From positions 867,191-887,865 of the forward strand of contig NZ_KB849235.1 in NCBI RefSeq assembly GCF_000368045.1: a stretch of DNA of 20,675 nt. Reading direction: 5' to 3'. Numbering within the stretch: position 1 is the first letter of the stretch; each line of letters opens with the position of its first letter. This DNA comes from Acinetobacter johnsonii CIP 64.6. Lineage in GTDB: Bacteria > Pseudomonadota > Gammaproteobacteria > Pseudomonadales > Moraxellaceae. A model generated the notes under the pieces. That model ran no database searches and had not been told where the DNA came from. It was given only the letters and a program-made list of their open reading frames with translations. This document shows, piece after piece, positions 14,292 to 20,675 of this stretch. Made by a program: the position numbers and the translations under genes.

Positions 14292-15794
14292 ATGAAATTA
14301 AAGACATTAACGACAGCGATGATTTTAGCAACTGTACCACTGACGGGAGCATTTGCTGCTGCTCTAGATCGTTCAGGTCAGTCAATCTCTGCATTCTTGC
14401 AACCTGGTAATTACTTTGAAGCAGGTATTTCTGTATTAGATCCAGATGTGTCTGGACAGGAAGCTGGCACAAGCGCAACAAATCGTCAAATTGGTGACAT
14501 GGCTGGTGATTACTACTTCCCAAGTGCAGCCTTAAAACTCCAACCAACAAAGAATTTTTCATTCGGTATTCTATACGACCAACCTTTTGGAGCTGATGTA
14601 GCATACTCTGGGACGAACGTTTTCGTTTCAGATGCAACAAATACCATTCTTCCACCAGAATCTTTAGCTGTGATTCGCCAAAATACCATTAATACAACAT
14701 TCAATAATCTCTCTGCTCAACAACGTGTTGGTGCTGCATTAACTGCACGAGGTGTGGACTTAACCACTACAGCAGGACAACAGGCATTTCAGCAAACATT
14801 AACTCAATATAATACTATTGCCCAAGTTAAAGCTGCTATTGATGCAGGTGTTTTAGCTGGTGTTGAATCTGCAGTAGATGCTGGTCTTGCTGATGTCAAT
14901 GGCTTATTAGGCACAGGCAATACAAAAGTAGAGGTTGATACACAAAATCTTTCCTTCATATTGGGTTATCAACCAACTGAAAATTGGAACATTTACGGTG
15001 GTGCAGTTTATCAAACGATTAAAGGAAGTGTTTCACTTCGAGGCCAAGCTTATAGTCTCTATAATGGATATGATGCATCCATTCCTGAAGATAGCGCTGT
15101 AGGTTGGTTAGCAGGTTTTGCGTATCAAATTCCTGAAATTGCTTTAAAGGCATCTCTAACTTATCGCTCAGAAGTTGACCACAAAGTTAACGTTACAGAG
15201 TCTTTATCAACTCTTAGTGCTTTAGCATTATTGCCAAATGGCGCAGAAGCAGCTGCTGCAATTGCTGCTGCTAGCGGTGAAACAACTATTACCACTCCAC
15301 AATCTGTTAACCTAGATTTCCAAACAGGTATTATGGCGAATACTGTTGCTTTTGCTAACGTTCGTTGGGTAGATTGGTCTAATTTTTCAATTCGTCCATA
15401 TAAATTTGGTCTAGTCAGTGAGGCTGTTGGACCATTAGTTAGCCGCCCAAATGGTTTTAATCTCGTTGAATATTCAGATGATCAATGGTCTGTAACCACT
15501 GGTGTTGGCCGTAAATTAAATGATCAATGGGCGGGTAACGTTTCTGTAGGTTGGGACTCTGGCGCAGGTAACCCTGTGTCAACGCTTGGCCCAACAGAAG
15601 GCTATTGGAACGTTGGTTTGGGTGTTCAATATAGCCCAACGCCAGCAACCTTCATCGCCGGCGGTGTAAAATACTTCTGGTTAGGTGATGCTAAAGCTCA
15701 AACTGGTGCTCAATCAGGTGGCTCTGATTATGTAGCAGAGTTTGAAGATAACAATGCTTTAGCTTATGGTTTAAAAATCGGTTACAAGTTCTAA
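14292..15794 (+). CDS. FadL/OmpP1-family outer-membrane channel, long-loop paralogue
   Basis: A probable outer-membrane beta-barrel for uptake of hydrophobic compounds such as fatty acids or hydrocarbons. The 500-aa precursor starts with a signal peptide (MKLKTLTTAMILATVPLTGAFA, cut near residue 22). The mature N-terminus is ALDRSGQSISAFLQ, the family plug region. Barrel strands follow (YDQPFGADVAYS; PQSVNLDFQTG; DDQWSVTTGVG) and it ends GLKIGYKF with the terminal Phe recognised by the BAM machinery. It has an extra region at about 107-211, rich in Ala, Thr and Gln and partly helical in appearance, absent from the neighbour gene. The start is ATG 14292, with AAGGAAAG upstream; the open frame to 14262 is non-coding leader. 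A terminator follows immediately. Confidence 0.9.
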   Translation: MKLKTLTTAMILATVPLTGAFAAALDRSGQSISAFLQPGNYFEAGISVLDPDVSGQEAGTSATNRQIGDMAGDYYFPSAALKLQPTKNFSFGILYDQPFGADVAYSGTNVFVSDATNTILPPESLAVIRQNTINTTFNNLSAQQRVGAALTARGVDLTTTAGQQAFQQTLTQYNTIAQVKAAIDAGVLAGVESAVDAGLADVNGLLGTGNTKVEVDTQNLSFILGYQPTENWNIYGGAVYQTIKGSVSLRGQAYSLYNGYDASIPEDSAVGWLAGFAYQIPEIALKASLTYRSEVDHKVNVTESLSTLSALALLPNGAEAAAAIAAASGETTITTPQSVNLDFQTGIMANTVAFANVRWVDWSNFSIRPYKFGLVSEAVGPLVSRPNGFNLVEYSDDQWSVTTGVGRKLNDQWAGNVSVGWDSGAGNPVSTLGPTEGYWNVGLGVQYSPTPATFIAGGVKYFWLGDAKAQTGAQSGGSDYVAEFEDNNALAYGLKIGYKF

Positions 15795-15806
15795 CTATTA
15801 ATGCCG

Positions 15807-15834
15807 AAAAAACCATCTGTAAAGATGGTTTTTT
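15807..15834 (+). terminator. Intrinsic terminator of first FadL-like gene
   Basis: Stem AAAAAACCATCT (15807-15818) with AGATGGTTTTTT (15823-15834), loop GTAA, ending in a T run. It separates the two fadL-like genes into independent transcripts. Confidence 0.9.
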
Positions 15835-16051
15835 CATTTTCAACAATGACATCTACACTCTTTTTTATACACTTGTGATTCATTTGTGCAACAAATAAAC
15901 ACTTAAACATTTTGCATAATATTCAATCAGCCACTCAGCATCCAAAAATAAATTCATATAAATCATAAAATTAATATTTTTTTTTAGTGTTTTTACTCTA
16001 CACAAGTATATTTTTTAACTTTTCAGTTCATTTTACAACCGTAGTTGAGCA
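15835..16051. other. Intergenic stretch between the two fadL-like genes
   Basis: AT-rich with no gene. A small 6-bp inverted repeat ATTTGT-GCA-ACAAAT lies near 15884-15898. The rest appears to be upstream sequence of the second promoter. Confidence 0.6.
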
Positions 16052-16079
16052 TTTACTCTTTTTGTATTTATGTTACTTT
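16052..16079 (+). promoter_or_regulatory. Promoter of second FadL-like gene
   Basis: TTTACT (16052-16057), a 16-bp spacer, TACTTT (16074-16079), again within GAGCATTTACTCTT. Alignment with 14147-14185 shows the same boxes and spacing, so the promoter was duplicated with the gene or both answer to the same factor. Confidence 0.5.
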
Positions 16080-16123
16080 TCGTGCCAATCACTTACATAA
16101 AGCTACAACAAGGAATGTTCCCT

Positions 16124-17281
16124 ATGAAGCTTACAGCTCTTCGCTCGGCTATTTTGCTCAGCTTAATCCCAACAACTTCTGTCATAGCTGGCGGTCTAGA
16201 TCGATCTGGGCAATCAATGTCTGCTTTTTTTCAATCGGGCAACTATGCTGAAGCTGGTTTTACAGTAATTGATCCAACTGTAGAAGGTACCTCTACAGTT
16301 GTTAAAGATGAAAAAATCAGTGATATGGGAGGTGATTACTACTTCCCTTCTGCAGCGATTAAAATACAGGCAACCGATAATATTTCACTAGGATTATTAT
16401 ATGATCAGCCTTTCGGTGCTGATGCAACCTACTCATCAACAGCAGGTACATTTGGTAATGGTATGGAAGGAACGTCTGTTGAAGTTGATACTCATAATCT
16501 AACTGCGCTGATTGGTTACCAACCCAACCAAAACTGGAATTTTTATGCAGGCCCCGTATATCAAACAGTTGAAGGAAAAGTTTCATTACGTGGCGCCGCA
16601 TACGGTGGTACTCGTCTATTAGGTGGCTACGACATAGATCTCAAAGAAGATGATGCTTTCGGTTGGATTGCAGGTGCCGCATACTCTATTCCTGAAATTG
16701 CACTTAGAGCTGCTATCACTTATCGCTCTGAAATTAAACATGAACTTGATACTTCAGAAACATTTGCCCTAGGTGCTGCTGTTCGTCCCAACTCAAACAC
16801 AGAAGTTGTTACACCTCAGTCTGTAAACATTGATTTGCAATCAGGTGTCGCTAAAGATACCTTAGCTTTTGCAAATATTCGCTGGGTACATTGGGATCAA
16901 TTTGCAGTTAAGCCAACATATTTAGCTGCTGCAACACAAGCTGCAAGAGGTAAAGCACAAAATCTAATCGACTATTCAGATGATCAGTGGTCTATTACAA
17001 CAGGTCTTTCTCATAAGTTTAATGATAAATGGGCTGGTTCAGCTTCTGTTGGTTATGACTCTGGAGCAGGTAACCCTGTTACGACACTTGGCCCTGTAGA
17101 AGGAAACTGGAGTATTGGATTAGGCGCTCAATATAGCCCTGCACAAAGCTATTTCATTGCTGCTGGCGTACGTTACCTATGGTTAGGTGATGCAGATGCA
17201 CAAACAGGTGGGAATGTTGTTGGTAGCTTTGAAGATAACAGTGCCCTTGCATATGGTATGAAAATTGGCTATCGCTTTTAA
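16124..17281 (+). CDS. FadL/OmpP1-family outer-membrane channel, short-loop paralogue
   Basis: A 385-aa precursor, paralogue of the preceding gene. The signal peptide is MKLTALRSAILLSLIPTTSV-IA, followed by GGLDRSGQSMSAFFQ. Matching barrel segments include DMGGDYYFPSAA, LLYDQPFGADATYS, PQSVNIDLQSG, DDQWSITTGLS and the ending GMKIGYRF. Where the neighbour has about 105 residues, this protein has only about 14 (105-118), so it is likely closer to the ancestral form. ATG 16124 has AAGGAA 8 nt upstream; in-frame ATGs at 16070 and 16115 lack a ribosome site. It probably admits a related but different hydrophobic ligand. The substrate is unknown. Confidence 0.9.
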   Translation: MKLTALRSAILLSLIPTTSVIAGGLDRSGQSMSAFFQSGNYAEAGFTVIDPTVEGTSTVVKDEKISDMGGDYYFPSAAIKIQATDNISLGLLYDQPFGADATYSSTAGTFGNGMEGTSVEVDTHNLTALIGYQPNQNWNFYAGPVYQTVEGKVSLRGAAYGGTRLLGGYDIDLKEDDAFGWIAGAAYSIPEIALRAAITYRSEIKHELDTSETFALGAAVRPNSNTEVVTPQSVNIDLQSGVAKDTLAFANIRWVHWDQFAVKPTYLAAATQAARGKAQNLIDYSDDQWSITTGLSHKFNDKWAGSASVGYDSGAGNPVTTLGPVEGNWSIGLGAQYSPAQSYFIAAGVRYLWLGDADAQTGGNVVGSFEDNSALAYGMKIGYRF

Positions 17282-17285
17282 TAAA

Positions 17286-17305
17286 TCAATGTTAACTAAC
17301 ATTGA
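17286..17305. repeat. Perfect palindrome after the second fadL-like gene
   Basis: TCAATGTTA-AC-TAACATTGA: 9-bp arms separated by two bases, located 5 nt past the stop codon and just before the terminator. The loop is too tight for an RNA hairpin without opening base pairs. It could be a protein site or stabilise the mRNA 3' end. Confidence 0.45.
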
Positions 17306-17313
17306 AATTTAAT

Positions 17314-17342
17314 AAAAAATGGCGCTAATTGCGCCATTTTTT
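17314..17342. terminator. Bidirectional intrinsic terminator
   Basis: Stem AAAAAATGGCGC (17314-17325) with GCGCCATTTTTT (17331-17342), loop TAATT. A-rich and T-rich flanks allow it to end both the fadL-like transcript (plus) and the convergent thrH transcript (minus). Confidence 0.9.
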
Positions 17343-17362
17343 ATTATTTTAAAATCAAAATA

Positions 17363-17980
17363 TTAAGCCGGAATATCACGAACCGAAGCATTACGTATTG
17401 CCTCTTTTAAAGCTTCATAACCATGAATTGCAGGGAATTGTGGGAATTCTTTAATCACATTTTCTGGTGCATCAAACAAAAAGCCTTTATCCGCTTCACC
17501 TAACATTGTGGTGTCATTATAAGAATCACCTGCGGCGATCACACGGTAATTTAGTCCATGCAATGCTTTAACTGCTTCACGTTTTTGGTCAGGTTGGCGC
17601 AGCTTATACGCTGTAATCATACCCTTTTCATCAGTTTCTAACTTATGGCAAAAAATCGTTGGCCAGCCCAGTTGTTTCATTAATGGGTGCGCAAACTCGT
17701 AGAAAGTGTCTGATAAAATAATGAGCTGAAAGTGTGTACGTAACCATTCAACAAATTCTTTTGCGCCCGGAAATGGTCCCATTTCAGCAATCACTTCTTG
17801 AATATCATTTAAACCTAGACCATGTTCTTTTAATATATTCAAACGCTGCGTCATAAGCACATCATAATCAGGAATATCACGTGTGGTTGCTTCAAGCGCT
17901 TTAATGCCTGTTTTTTTAGCAAAGTTAATCCAAATCTCTGGAACTAACACCCCTTCTAGATCAAGGCAAACAACTTCCAT
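17363..17980 (-). CDS. thrH: ThrH, phosphoserine phosphatase / homoserine phosphotransferase
   Basis: A HAD-superfamily enzyme that in Pseudomonas dephosphorylates phosphoserine and transfers the phosphate to homoserine, linking serine and threonine synthesis. The 205-aa length is typical. It starts MEVVCLDLEGVLVPEIWINF with the nucleophile D7 and E9 in DLEG. It continues with TRDIPDYDVLMTQRL, motif II ILSDTFYEF, and motif III AAGDSYNDTTMLGEAD. It closely resembles the Pseudomonas ThrH sequence as I recall it. The ribosome site is GGGAG before ATG 17980. It stands alone, divergent from cysH and convergent with the fadL-like gene. Confidence 0.95.
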   Translation of the reverse strand: MEVVCLDLEGVLVPEIWINFAKKTGIKALEATTRDIPDYDVLMTQRLNILKEHGLGLNDIQEVIAEMGPFPGAKEFVEWLRTHFQLIILSDTFYEFAHPLMKQLGWPTIFCHKLETDEKGMITAYKLRQPDQKREAVKALHGLNYRVIAAGDSYNDTTMLGEADKGFLFDAPENVIKEFPQFPAIHGYEALKEAIRNASVRDIPA

Positions 17981-18182
17981 TAATACTCCCTTTTATTTAC
18001 GTGGAAAAATTTTGAACTATCATAGCTTAATATTTGTCTAATGCATTGCTGTTTTTTAAATCTATTTTTTTCATAAGCATTTATTTTTTAGTGATAAGTG
18101 GCTTATTTCAACTCTATTAAAATACGCAGCAAATAACGTAATATAGGTCTTGTTAGATTCCAAGCCTATTGCCAGGATACTC

Positions 18183-18917
18183 ATGACAACCATTCCAACT
18201 ATTGATCTTGTTGATGCTCTCGCAGCTGAATATGCTGATAAATCGCCAAGTGAAATTTTAGCACTTGCACTAAATCAAACGGGTGAAATTGCCATCTCGT
18301 TTTCAGGTGCAGAAGATGTCGTACTTATTGATATGGCTGCTAACTTAGGTAAACCTTTTCGTGTCTTTAGCTTAGATACGGGACGTTTACATGCAGAAAC
18401 GTATCAATTTATCGAGACTGTGCGTAAACACTACAATATCAATATCGAAATTTGCTTCCCAGAAGCAGACGCCGTTCAACAACTGGTCAATGAAAAAGGT
18501 TTATTCAGCTTTTATCAAGATGATCATAAAGAGTGTTGTGGTATCCGAAAAGTTCAGCCTTTACGTAAAAAATTGGCGACTTTAGATGGTTGGATTACCG
18601 GTCAGCGTAAAGACCAAAGTCCGGGCACACGAACTGAAATTCCAGTTGTTCAAGCAGATGTGGGGTTTTCAGGCGAAGGAAAACAATTGATTAAATACAA
18701 TCCCCTTGCCAACTGGTCCAGTGCCGACGTTTGGAGTTACATCCGCATGATGGAAGTGCCTTATAACCCATTGCATGAACGCGGTTTTATCTCTATCGGC
18801 TGTGAACCATGTACACGTCCAGTGTTACCAAACCAACATGAACGTGAAGGACGTTGGTGGTGGGAGGAAGCGACACATAAAGAATGTGGCTTGCATGCAG
18901 GTAATTTGAAAAAGTAA
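18183..18917 (+). CDS. cysH: Assimilatory adenylyl-sulfate (or phosphoadenylyl-sulfate) reductase
   Basis: Reduces activated sulfate to sulfite for cysteine synthesis. The 244-aa protein has the PP-loop-like region FSGAEDVVLID (40-50) and the DTGRLHAET segment. Cysteine pairs C118-C119 (KECCGIRK) and C207/C210 (GCEPCTRP) mark a [4Fe-4S] enzyme that typically uses APS, not the cluster-free PAPS enzyme of E. coli. The catalytic C235 lies in KECGLH. ATG 18183 has AGGA upstream; the open frame back to 18150 lacks support. A small dyad, ATAAG-TGG-CTTAT (18094-18106), lies upstream and could be a LysR-type (CysB) site, which is speculative. Confidence 0.93.
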   Translation: MTTIPTIDLVDALAAEYADKSPSEILALALNQTGEIAISFSGAEDVVLIDMAANLGKPFRVFSLDTGRLHAETYQFIETVRKHYNINIEICFPEADAVQQLVNEKGLFSFYQDDHKECCGIRKVQPLRKKLATLDGWITGQRKDQSPGTRTEIPVVQADVGFSGEGKQLIKYNPLANWSSADVWSYIRMMEVPYNPLHERGFISIGCEPCTRPVLPNQHEREGRWWWEEATHKECGLHAGNLKK

Positions 18918-18922
18918 AGACT

Positions 18923-18948
18923 AAAACCACTGCAAAGCAGTGGTTTTT
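18923..18948 (+). terminator. Intrinsic terminator of cysH
   Basis: Stem AAAACCACTGC (18923-18933) with GCAGTGGTTTT (18937-18947) around AAA, ending in five T. Confidence 0.92.
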
Positions 18949-19055
18949 CGCAACCAATGGATACACACAAAGCGCTCCCATTGTTAAAAAAAATCGATAT
19001 ACTAGGTTTAAGTTCTATAATTCTAACAAGATTGCTCATATAGGAGCGGTCAGAT

Positions 19056-19071
19056 ATTGCAGTGAGGCAAT
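19056..19071 (+). promoter_or_regulatory. Small hairpin holding the atfA ribosome site
   Basis: ATTGC (19056-19060) pairs with GCAAT (19067-19071), placing AGTGAG, the only Shine-Dalgarno-like bases before atfA, in the loop. The distance to the start codon is longer than usual, so initiation may be weak. Confidence 0.3.
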
Positions 19072-19078
19072 CCAGACT

Positions 19079-20458
19079 ATGCGTCCATTACATCCGATTG
19101 ACTTTATTTTTTTATCACTTGAAAAACGCCAGCAACCCATGCATGTCGGTGGATTATTCTTATTCCAAATCCCTGAAAATGCACCTGCCAGCTTCATTCA
19201 AAATTTAGTTGCAGATATTCGTAACTCCAAATCTATTCCTATTCCTCCATTTAACAACAAACTCAACGGCTTATTTTGGGATGAAGATGAAGAGTTTGAT
19301 CTTGATCACCATTTTCGTCATATCGCACTCCCACAACCGGGGCGTATTCTTGAACTGCTCACCTATATTTCACAAGAACACAGTAGTTTAATTGACCGCG
19401 CTAAACCGTTATGGACCTGTCATATCATTGAAGGGATTGAAGGGAATCGTTTTGCCATGTACTTTAAAATTCACCATGCGATGGTGGATGGTATTGCAGG
19501 TATGCGTTTGGTGGAAAAATCATTATCACAAGATCCAAATGCAAAGAGTATTGTGCCACCATGGTGTGTTGAAGGTCCTCGTGCAAAACGCTTAAAAGAA
19601 CCCAACGTCAGTCGCTTTAAGAAAATTATGAATGGCGTAATGGGGCAACTTGAGTCGACACCACGTGTCATGTATGAGCTGTCACAAACAGTCATGAAAG
19701 ATATGGGACGTAATCCTGATTATGTTTCAAGCTTCCAAGCACCCAGCTCTATTCTGAACCAACGGGTTAGCTCTTCGCGCCGTTTTGCAGCACAGTCTTT
19801 TGAGTTTGACCGTTTACGTCATATTTCTAAAAGTCTAGGGGTCACGATTAATGACATCGTACTGGCGATTTGTTCAGGTGCCTTGCGTGAATATTTATTG
19901 TCCCAAGACGCACTTCCTAAAAAGCCTTTGATTGCTATGGTACCTGCATCGGTTCGCGATGATGATTCAGCTATGTCGAACCGTATCACCATGATTTTGG
20001 CAAATTTAGGCACGCATAAAGAAGATCCATTAGAGCGCCTCGCAATTGTTCGTCGTAGTGTGCAAAATGCCAAAGAAAAATTTAAACGCATGAATTCAAA
20101 TCAAATTCTAAACTATAGTGCCTTTGTTTATAGTGCAGCTGGGCTCAACATTGCCTCAGGCTTACTGCCTAAACGCCAAGCGTTTAATCTGGTAATTTCA
20201 AATGTCCCTGGCCCACGTGAGCCATTGTATTGGAATGGGGCACGACTCGATGCACTATACCCTGCCTCAATCATTTTGGATGGTCAGGCACTCAACATTA
20301 CCATGACCAGTTATTTAGATAAACTTGAGGTGGGTTTGACGGCTTGTCGAAATGCACTGCCGAAGATGCAGAATCTACTCACACACTTAGAGGAAGAGAT
20401 TCAACGCTTTGAAGCGATTGTGGGGGTTGAAGGCCCAAAGTTGCAAGCGGTCAGTTGA
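19079..20458 (+). CDS. atfA: Wax ester synthase / acyl-CoA:diacylglycerol acyltransferase
   Basis: Joins acyl-CoA to long-chain alcohols (wax esters) or diacylglycerol (triacylglycerol), forming storage lipid droplets. The 459-aa protein has the catalytic HHAMVDG at 132-138. It also has PLW (110-112), an ND pair (258-259) and the conserved ISNVPGPREPLYWNGARL segment. The opening MRPLHPIDFIFLSLEKRQQP is the same as I recall for A. baylyi ADP1 AtfA, making this the strongest genus marker in the window. The start codon is the first ATG and no alternative fits; its ribosome site is weak (GAGG 14 nt upstream). A -10-like TATACT lies at 18998-19003 without a good -35. It has its own terminator downstream. 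Confidence 0.97.
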   Translation: MRPLHPIDFIFLSLEKRQQPMHVGGLFLFQIPENAPASFIQNLVADIRNSKSIPIPPFNNKLNGLFWDEDEEFDLDHHFRHIALPQPGRILELLTYISQEHSSLIDRAKPLWTCHIIEGIEGNRFAMYFKIHHAMVDGIAGMRLVEKSLSQDPNAKSIVPPWCVEGPRAKRLKEPNVSRFKKIMNGVMGQLESTPRVMYELSQTVMKDMGRNPDYVSSFQAPSSILNQRVSSSRRFAAQSFEFDRLRHISKSLGVTINDIVLAICSGALREYLLSQDALPKKPLIAMVPASVRDDDSAMSNRITMILANLGTHKEDPLERLAIVRRSVQNAKEKFKRMNSNQILNYSAFVYSAAGLNIASGLLPKRQAFNLVISNVPGPREPLYWNGARLDALYPASIILDGQALNITMTSYLDKLEVGLTACRNALPKMQNLLTHLEEEIQRFEAIVGVEGPKLQAVS

Positions 20459-20495
20459 TACCGCAAAACGAATCAGAAACACAAGAATAATCAAT

Positions 20496-20530
20496 AAAAC
20501 TAAGGGGCTTCGATAAGCCCCTTAGTTTTT
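20496..20530. terminator. Strong intrinsic terminator after atfA, probably bidirectional
   Basis: A 15-bp perfect stem, AAAACTAAGGGGCTT (20496-20510) with AAGCCCCTTAGTTTT (20515-20529), loop CGAT, and A and T runs on the two flanks. Confidence 0.93.
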
Positions 20531-20580
20531 AATGCTACGACATTGTTTTAATAATTGATGACACGCAGTACGAATCATAG
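20522..20580 (-). pseudogene. Possible 3' remnant of a gene cut by the right IS66 copy
   Basis: On the minus strand, from the IS boundary, a frame reads MIRTACHQLLKQCRSIKN and stops with TAA at 20524-20522, inside the shared terminator. A gene convergent with atfA and ending in a bidirectional terminator would look like this after an IS removed its upstream part. I do not recognise the peptide, and 18 codons can occur by chance. Confidence 0.3.
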
Positions 20581-20675
20581 GTAAGCGTCCGCTGAACACA
20601 CCTTATGAATTCATCCTATAAGCCTTAATTTAGTCCCCACTTAAAAACAAGTGGGGACTAAAATTTATGACTACA
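20581..20675 (+). mobile_element. IS66-family element, 5' end (right copy, partial)
   Basis: Begins GTAAGCGTCCGCTGA and includes the 14-bp hairpin (20629-20662) and the first three codons of tnpA (ATG at 20667). All 95 bases equal the reverse complement of 147-241. It runs off the right edge, pointing outward. Confidence 0.8.

Noticed and set aside
18094..18106. ATAAG-TGG-CTTAT as a CysB site for cysH
   Set aside because: A short AT-rich dyad; CysB sites are too loose to call from one instance.
1..20675. CRISPR arrays, tRNA or rRNA genes, integrase or phage genes, toxin-antitoxin pairs
   Set aside because: None seen: no regularly spaced repeats, no cloverleaf or rRNA-like sequence, and no integrase, capsid or paired toxin-antitoxin frames.

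Overview
The window looks like chromosome of an Acinetobacter (Moraxellaceae, Gammaproteobacteria). The base composition is AT-rich. The last complete gene encodes a wax ester synthase/diacylglycerol acyltransferase that reads almost like the A. baylyi ADP1 AtfA protein. ThrH, the cysteine-rich CysH and the FadL-type porins also fit this genus. No database search was possible, so family names come from motifs and recall.

Layout, left to right. (1) 1-241 is the 5' end of an IS66-type element reading leftward; an identical copy (95 of 95 bases, inverted) starts at 20581 and reads rightward, so outward-facing ISs bracket about 20.3 kb. (2) 367-3914 is a tyrosine/homogentisate catabolic block: an IclR regulator on the minus strand diverges from fahA-maiA-VOC. 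A 17-bp palindrome sits against the -35 box of the catabolic promoter, and a UUCG-loop terminator closes the operon. No homogentisate dioxygenase gene is present. (3) 4191-8466 (minus strand) is an arsenic operon: arsC (glutaredoxin type), arsR, arsC (thioredoxin/LMW-PTP type), acr3, arsH, arsO. It is driven by a promoter whose spacer is an inverted repeat, a good ArsR operator candidate. A 25-codon single-pass membrane peptide gene (8625-8702) diverges from it. (4) 8945-12223 (minus) holds an aldehyde dehydrogenase and a GMC alcohol oxidoreductase, divergent from an AraC/OruR-type regulator (12377-13396) across two 16-bp direct repeats spaced 21 bp. (5) 13418-13597 is a decayed end of an IS903/IS5-family element. 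(6) 14292-17281 carries two paralogous FadL/OmpP1-type outer-membrane channels with matching promoters; the first has an extra loop of about 90-100 residues. (7) 17363-20458 holds thrH (minus), cysH and atfA, typical housekeeping and storage-lipid genes. A possible 3' remnant of a gene cut by the right IS follows.

How the genes may work together. FahA and MaiA finish tyrosine breakdown to fumarate and acetoacetate. The ars genes reduce arsenate, export arsenite and oxidise trivalent organoarsenicals. The FadL channels, GMC enzyme, aldehyde dehydrogenase and AtfA are consistent with uptake and oxidation of long-chain hydrophobic compounds and their storage as wax esters, but only their proximity links them. 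The best leads for something undescribed are the VOC protein where homogentisate dioxygenase might be expected, the tiny membrane peptide facing the ars operon, the loop-expanded FadL paralogue, and the structured DNA between arsH and arsO.
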